Assembly: GCA_027489835.1 (NCBI GenBank)
Contig: JAIXZF010000085.1
Span: forward strand, 1-27,007
Length of the DNA: 27,007 nt
Direction: 5' to 3'
DNA from: Hyphomicrobiales bacterium
GTDB taxonomy: Bacteria > Pseudomonadota > Alphaproteobacteria > Rhizobiales > Beijerinckiaceae
In this document: piece by piece, positions 23,016 to 27,007 of the stretch
Numbering within the stretch: the first letter of the stretch is position 1
Layout of the letters: every line of letters starts with the position of its first letter
Position numbers and translations under genes: made by a program
The notes under the pieces: model-generated
What the model saw: the letters and a program-made list of their open reading frames with translations, nothing else
Told to the model about the DNA's origin: nothing
Database searches by the model: none

Positions 23016-26000
23016 CTACGCCAAGAGTACGCCCCCCGCGTTAAGAAAGCCCGTCAGCATCCCGTTCAGTTGCACCTGCACCTGATCGCCGTCAGCATCC
23101 CGCACCCAGAACCGGAGCGACCCGTCCGACCCTTCGGCCGTGGCCCAGACATCCGGCGACTGCATAGCCGCCTCGACCAGGTCCGCGACCGAATCCACGA
23201 TCATGCCGGAACCGCCGCTGACCACGGACAGCGGATTGCCTCCCGCCGCGGCGCGAAATGTGCCTGTTGCGAAGGCGTTGAACGCGAGCGTGTCGCCGCT
23301 GGAAAAGTCGAGGTCGAGGATCGTGTCGCGTTCGATGCCGACGACGGAGCGGCCATCGAAGCGGAACTGGTCTCCCTCCGTTCCGCCCACCAGCACGTCG
23401 TCGCCGGCGCCGCCGACAAGGGTGTCCCGGCCGGCCCCGCCGATGAGCGTGTCGGCGCCGCCCCGGCCATCGATCCAGTCCGCCCCGCCCTTCCCGTCGA
23501 TCTGCTCGCGGCCATTCTTGCTGGCGAACGAACGGTCGTCCCCATCCGTGCCTGTCAGGATGACGACGTCGCCGCCTGACGGGCCAAAGTTGACCGAAAC
23601 GGTGACCCGCCCCGTGTCCTCCCCGCCGGTGGAGCTCCTGATCATATAGGTGAAGCCGGCGTCGCCGATGAAGCCAGCGCTGGGCTGGAACACGGCCTGC
23701 GTGCCCGAGAGCAGGACCGTGCCGTTGACGGCCTGTCCGACGGACGTGACCGTGATGAGGCCGCCCGTCGCGTTCTGGTCGTTGGCGAGCAGCCTCGCCA
23801 GATCGATGCCGATGGCCGTCCCCGTCGTCGTGGCGAAGCCTCCATCGTCGACGGCCACCGGCCGATCCGTGCGCTGGGTCACCCGGATCGACGCCGTCGT
23901 GACCGCCGACTGGGCCGAGGCGTCGCTGGCGCGGTAAGTGAAGCTGTCCAAGCCGAAGAACGCCTCGCCGGGCGTGTAGATGAAAGAGCCGTCGGCCGCG
24001 AGCGTCAGCGTGCCGTTCGCCGGCCCGTTGACCAGCACCGCCGACAGCGCCTGCCCTTCGGGATCGACGTCGTTGCGGAGCACGCCGCTCGCGGATGAAA
24101 TCTCCAGCCGGTCGGCCTGCAGCATCGCGTAGCTGTCGGCCGCGGCGATCGGCGAAGCATTCGGCGCGGTGACGACCTGGGTCTGCGCCGTGACGTTGCG
24201 GAGCTGCCCTGCCACGGTCGTGCCGAGCCCGTCGAACTCGAGGTTGAAGTTGCGTGACGCGGGGGTCTCGACGACGACGTTGTTCCGGGAGCCGACGCCA
24301 TAGAGCGCGGCCCAGCCGCCGACATTGTCGGCATCCAGCGAGAACACGTCGTGCTTTGTGTTGAGCTGCTGGAGGGTGTTGCCTTCCAGCGAGAACAGCG
24401 TCTTCAGGTGGTTCTGGTCGGCGATGTCGTTGTAGCCGACATTGACCCGCGCGCCCGTCACCGTGTTGCTCTGGAACAGCAGGTTGCTGACCGGATAGAA
24501 GTGGGAATCGGCCGACAGGCTGATGGCCGGCTGGGTGCCGTCGCCGGTCACGAACTGGTTGCCGACGATGGCGAAGCCCTTCACCTCCTGGAAACGCGCG
24601 ACGTCGACGAAGGTGGCGGAGCCGTCATCGGTCATCCGGTTGTAGCCGATGAAGGCGCCGCTCGAATCCAGCGGGCTCGGCGGCTTGTAGAACCGCGTCT
24701 CGATGTTGTGCGTGTCGGAGCCGATCAGCAGGTTGCCGTTCATGGTCGCGCCCGTGGGCGTGTCGGCGGTGACCCCGCGGAACTTGAAGCCGTTGATCGC
24801 CGAGCCGAAGGCGCTGAAGGCCGAGCCTATCTCGTTGAGGTCGGACTGCGTCACCCAGATGTTGTCCTGCAGGAAGGAGCCGGCCTTCTGGTCGTTGCCA
24901 TCGAAGGTGACGTCATGCAACCACAGCCGGTCGCCCGCGTCCCCGCGCGTGATCGCTGCCGTGGATGTGCCCATCGGCGTGCGGTCGATGGTGACGTCCT
25001 CGATCTTGATGAAGTCGGCGAAGGCGTTGGTGTTGCGGGAGTCGGTCGCGCCGGTCAGGATCACCTTTTCGCGGCTGGCGGCAGGGTCCGAGGTGATGGT
25101 CACCCACACATCCTTACCGACCACGCTGATGGCGTTCACGGCCGACCCGACCCAGACATGCGTGCCCTCGGTCAGCCGGATCTCGGCGTTGTCGACATTG
25201 GCGCGGCCAAACGTCTTGGCATTGAAGGCCTGCACCGCCGCCAGCGCCTCCCCGATCGTCTTGAAGGGGGTCGCTGCAGCTGCCGCTGCGTCTGCGCTAG
25301 CCCGGCCCGAGCCGGCCGCCGCGTCCGTGTCGACATAGGCGAAGGCCTTGCCGAAGGAGCCATCCTTGTCGAGAAGATAGACCTGGTCGGCGAAGGCGGT
25401 CGGGTTGGACCGCACGGCGCCGGCCGGCGCGCTGGACAGCGCCTCGCCAGCATGCGGCAGCACCTCGGCGCGGACGGTCACCAGATCGCCGTCCTTCAGC
25501 CCGCTGGTCGGGATGTCGGCGGCATAGACGCTGACAGGCCTGGCGTCGCCCTCTCCCCAGTTCGACACGGTCGCGGCGCTCACAACGTGCTCGACGCGCC
25601 CCCCGCTCTGGTCGGTGGCGATGAAGCGGACGGCAGCCACCGGATCGCCGGCCTCGGCGAACATGCTGGCCGCAACCACCTCGACATGGATCTTGTCGGT
25701 CACGAGCTGCCGGTCCGGCGTCGCGAAGTTGGCCACGGGCTTCGCCTGTCCGGCCTGCAGCGCCGACGCGTTGTCGACGGGGATGTCGACTGCGGCCGTC
25801 GATGTGAGCGCGCCCTGGCCGACGGGGATGATGCTCGCGGCTCCGGCCGAGGCGTCGAGCGAGATCGTCTCTCCGGCGAACACGTAGTCCGACAGGGCGA
25901 AGGTGACGACCAGATCACCGTTGACGACGCGCTGGTCCAGCGTGCCCTGGTTGGGATAGGGCTCCCGCACCACACGCGTGGCGATCACGTCGCGCGTGGC

Positions 26001-26183
26001 GAGGGAGGGCTGGCCCGCTTCATCGAAGCCCGGTGACGAGACCTCGAAGCGCACCCGGGGCGCGGACTGGGCGGCGAGGTCGTAGGCGGCCGAGGAGCCG
26101 GCGACGCCCATCCCGGTGAACGTGACCTCGGCGGTCCATCCATCGGCGCCGATCTGGACTTTCGCGATGGTGCCGATCATCAT
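23016..26183 (-). CDS. Large RTX protein with parallel beta-helix and cadherin-like repeats, probable type I secretion substrate
   Basis: 1055 residues with no signal peptide. Domains in order: a beta-rich N-terminal region of unknown type (1-255); a pectate-lyase-like right-handed beta-helix opened by ATPFKTIGEALAAV (304-317), with Asn-turn coils to about 660; two tandem Ig/cadherin-like repeats (about 673-768, with VLRNDVDPEGQAL and FFGLDSFTYRASD; and 774-866, with LLANDQ and FIGDAGFTYMI); four to five RTX nonapeptides (about 896-942, for example GGADTLIGGAGRDTLVGGAG); and a C-terminal region (950-1055) ending GGVLLA, where the secretion signal should lie. Calcium outside the cell would fold the RTX part. 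The beta-helix could bind or cleave the EPS made by this locus, as PlyA/ExsH-type proteins do when exported by PrsDE in rhizobia, but no catalytic residues can be assigned. Confidence 0.85.
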   Translation of the reverse strand: MMIGTIAKVQIGADGWTAEVTFTGMGVAGSSAAYDLAAQSAPRVRFEVSSPGFDEAGQPSLATRDVIATRVVREPYPNQGTLDQRVVNGDLVVTFALSDYVFAGETISLDASAGAASIIPVGQGALTSTAAVDIPVDNASALQAGQAKPVANFATPDRQLVTDKIHVEVVAASMFAEAGDPVAAVRFIATDQSGGRVEHVVSAATVSNWGEGDARPVSVYAADIPTSGLKDGDLVTVRAEVLPHAGEALSSAPAGAVRSNPTAFADQVYLLDKDGSFGKAFAYVDTDAAAGSGRASADAAAAAATPFKTIGEALAAVQAFNAKTFGRANVDNAEIRLTEGTHVWVGSAVNAISVVGKDVWVTITSDPAASREKVILTGATDSRNTNAFADFIKIEDVTIDRTPMGTSTAAITRGDAGDRLWLHDVTFDGNDQKAGSFLQDNIWVTQSDLNEIGSAFSAFGSAINGFKFRGVTADTPTGATMNGNLLIGSDTHNIETRFYKPPSPLDSSGAFIGYNRMTDDGSATFVDVARFQEVKGFAIVGNQFVTGDGTQPAISLSADSHFYPVSNLLFQSNTVTGARVNVGYNDIADQNHLKTLFSLEGNTLQQLNTKHDVFSLDADNVGGWAALYGVGSRNNVVVETPASRNFNLEFDGLGTTVAGQLRNVTAQTQVVTAPNASPIAAADSYAMLQADRLEISSASGVLRNDVDPEGQALSAVLVNGPANGTLTLAADGSFIYTPGEAFFGLDSFTYRASDASAQSAVTTASIRVTQRTDRPVAVDDGGFATTTGTAIGIDLARLLANDQNATGGLITVTSVGQAVNGTVLLSGTQAVFQPSAGFIGDAGFTYMIRSSTGGEDTGRVTVSVNFGPSGGDVVILTGTDGDDRSFASKNGREQIDGKGGADWIDGRGGADTLIGGAGRDTLVGGAGDDVLVGGTEGDQFRFDGRSVVGIERDTILDLDFSSGDTLAFNAFATGTFRAAAGGNPLSVVSGGSGMIVDSVADLVEAAMQSPDVWATAEGSDGSLRFWVRDADGDQVQVQLNGMLTGFLNAGGVLLA

Positions 26184-26333
26184 CAGGGCTCTCAGCGGGT
26201 CAGGACATCGACGTAAAGTGGCGCTCCCGGAGGGTCAAGCCGATGATGGGATCAGGATGAATGCCAGGACCGGGAGTCATGATGAAGTTCTGGGCAGGAC
26301 AATTCGGCAGCCAGCAGGTTCTGCGGCGATGAA

Positions 26334-27007
26334 ATGCGCCCTGCGGCCATGACCATTGCCTGTAAGCGCGCCTTGGCATTTGTCTTCATCGGCATATTGC
26401 TTTGCGTCGGTTCGGCTCCGTCGTCATCGCCCGCGCAAAACCAGGACAAGTCGGGACGGGATAGCACTGGTATTGACGGGCCGGGCGACGGTGCTGCACG
26501 GCAAGGCAGCGTCCTGATGGCTCAGGCCATCGCGCCATCGCGCGCGCGGGCCGCGACCGCGCCGGAGGTGTTCGACGAGCAGCTCAAGTTCGATCCGCCC
26601 CCGGAGGACTCCAGGGCTGCCGCCTGGGGCGCCGGGCGCACCGTCTGCGTCCGCGAATGCGACGGCTTCTTCTTTCCCCTGCCGGCAGCCCTCGCCGGCG
26701 GCGCGCGGCCTTCCGAGCTGTGCTCAGCCTCATGCCCCGGCGCCTCCGTCGATGTGTACTTCCTTGGCGACGACGGCGAGATCGATGGAGCTGTCAGCAG
26801 CTCCGGGCTGACCTATGCCTCGATGCCCAATGCGGGACGTTACCGGCGCCAGTTCGACCGCACCTGCACCTGCCGCAAGCCGGGCGACAGCTGGGCGCAG
26901 ACGCTGGGCAGGGCCGAGGCCATGATCGAGCGCCGCCGCACGGACACGATCGTCAACGAGCGGCTGGCCGAGCAGATGTCGCGCGTGCCGGATGCGGTGC
27001 TGCGGCA
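26334..27007 (+). CDS. DUF2865-containing secreted protein, 3'-truncated by window edge
   Basis: Open from an ATG at 26334 to the end of the window (224 codons visible). A second ATG at 26349 (residue 6) is the alternative start and gives a tidier signal peptide, with a hydrophobic core at about 13-27. After a low-complexity stretch the DUF2865 core appears: TVCVRECDGFFFPL (103-116), a Cys pair in ELCSASCPG (128-136), VYFLGDDGEIDGA, and YASMPNAGRYRRQ leading to TCTC (177-180). This Cys-rich domain is typical of exported proteins of unknown function in Hyphomicrobiales. It is divergent from the large RTX gene, with 150 bp between them. Any link to the EPS locus is unproven. Confidence 0.8.
   Translation, partial: MRPAAMTIACKRALAFVFIGILLCVGSAPSSSPAQNQDKSGRDSTGIDGPGDGAARQGSVLMAQAIAPSRARAATAPEVFDEQLKFDPPPEDSRAAAWGAGRTVCVRECDGFFFPLPAALAGGARPSELCSASCPGASVDVYFLGDDGEIDGAVSSSGLTYASMPNAGRYRRQFDRTCTCRKPGDSWAQTLGRAEAMIERRRTDTIVNERLAEQMSRVPDAVLR

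Noticed and set aside
23380..23510. Short near-periodic DNA (about 27-bp spacing) that might be read as a repeat array or CRISPR
   Set aside because: It encodes the nine-residue RTX repeats; units are imperfect, contiguous and in frame, with no spacers. The same holds at 20450-20580.
24351..26036. 561-codon plus-strand frame inside the large RTX gene
   Set aside because: Composition (Gly, Arg, Asp, His, Val) is that of an antisense shadow; the minus-strand frame has clear beta-helix and RTX domains.

Overview
The window is GC-rich, with bacterial gene density. The gene families point to an alphaproteobacterium of the Hyphomicrobiales/Rhizobiales type: a DUF2865 secreted Cys-rich protein, a PrtD/PrsD-type secretion pair and a possible CtrA site (TTAA-N7-TTAA). 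I cannot name the genus; Bosea- or Methylobacterium-like is only a guess. No tRNA, rRNA, insertion sequence, phage gene or CRISPR array was seen.

The window is dominated by a cell-surface exopolysaccharide (EPS) and type I secretion locus.

(1) 1-477: the 3' part of a staphylococcal-nuclease-fold gene.

(2) 717-5579, plus strand: a type I secretion ABC transporter and its HlyD-type adaptor (ATGA overlap), then a secreted beta-helix protein.

(3) 15182 down to 5625, all minus strand: an AAA ATPase, two family-2 glycosyltransferases, a polysaccharide pyruvyltransferase-family protein, a second beta-helix protein, an AlgL-like lyase homologue, a CpsD/Wzc-like P-loop protein with a degenerate Walker A, and a Wzx-type flippase.

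(4) 15506-20020, plus strand: a GumC/Wzz-type chain-length protein, a Wzy/O-antigen-ligase-type polymerase, a hexapeptide acyltransferase and an SGNH hydrolase.

(5) 20405-20992: a small stand-alone RTX protein with its own strong terminator.

(6) 26183 down to 21030, minus strand: a 1055-residue beta-helix/cadherin-like/RTX protein, a CatB-type acetyltransferase and an FrhB-like iron-sulphur protein.

(7) 26334 to the end: a truncated DUF2865 gene.

Working model (inference). The glycosyltransferases build a lipid-linked repeat unit, which is decorated by pyruvyl and acyl groups and perhaps by FrhB-like redox chemistry. The flippase exports it, and the Wzy-like protein polymerises it under GumC-like length control. 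The periplasmic AlgL-like and beta-helix proteins bind, trim or edit the polymer. The type I system exports the two RTX proteins, one of which carries a large beta-helix that could act on or anchor to the same polymer outside the cell. No initiating sugar-phosphate transferase and no outer-membrane export channel (Wza/OPX) are present, so the locus must be completed by genes elsewhere. The main oddities are several homologues whose key residues are missing: the CpsD-like protein, the AlgL-like protein, one of the two beta-helix paralogues, and the SNase-like domain.
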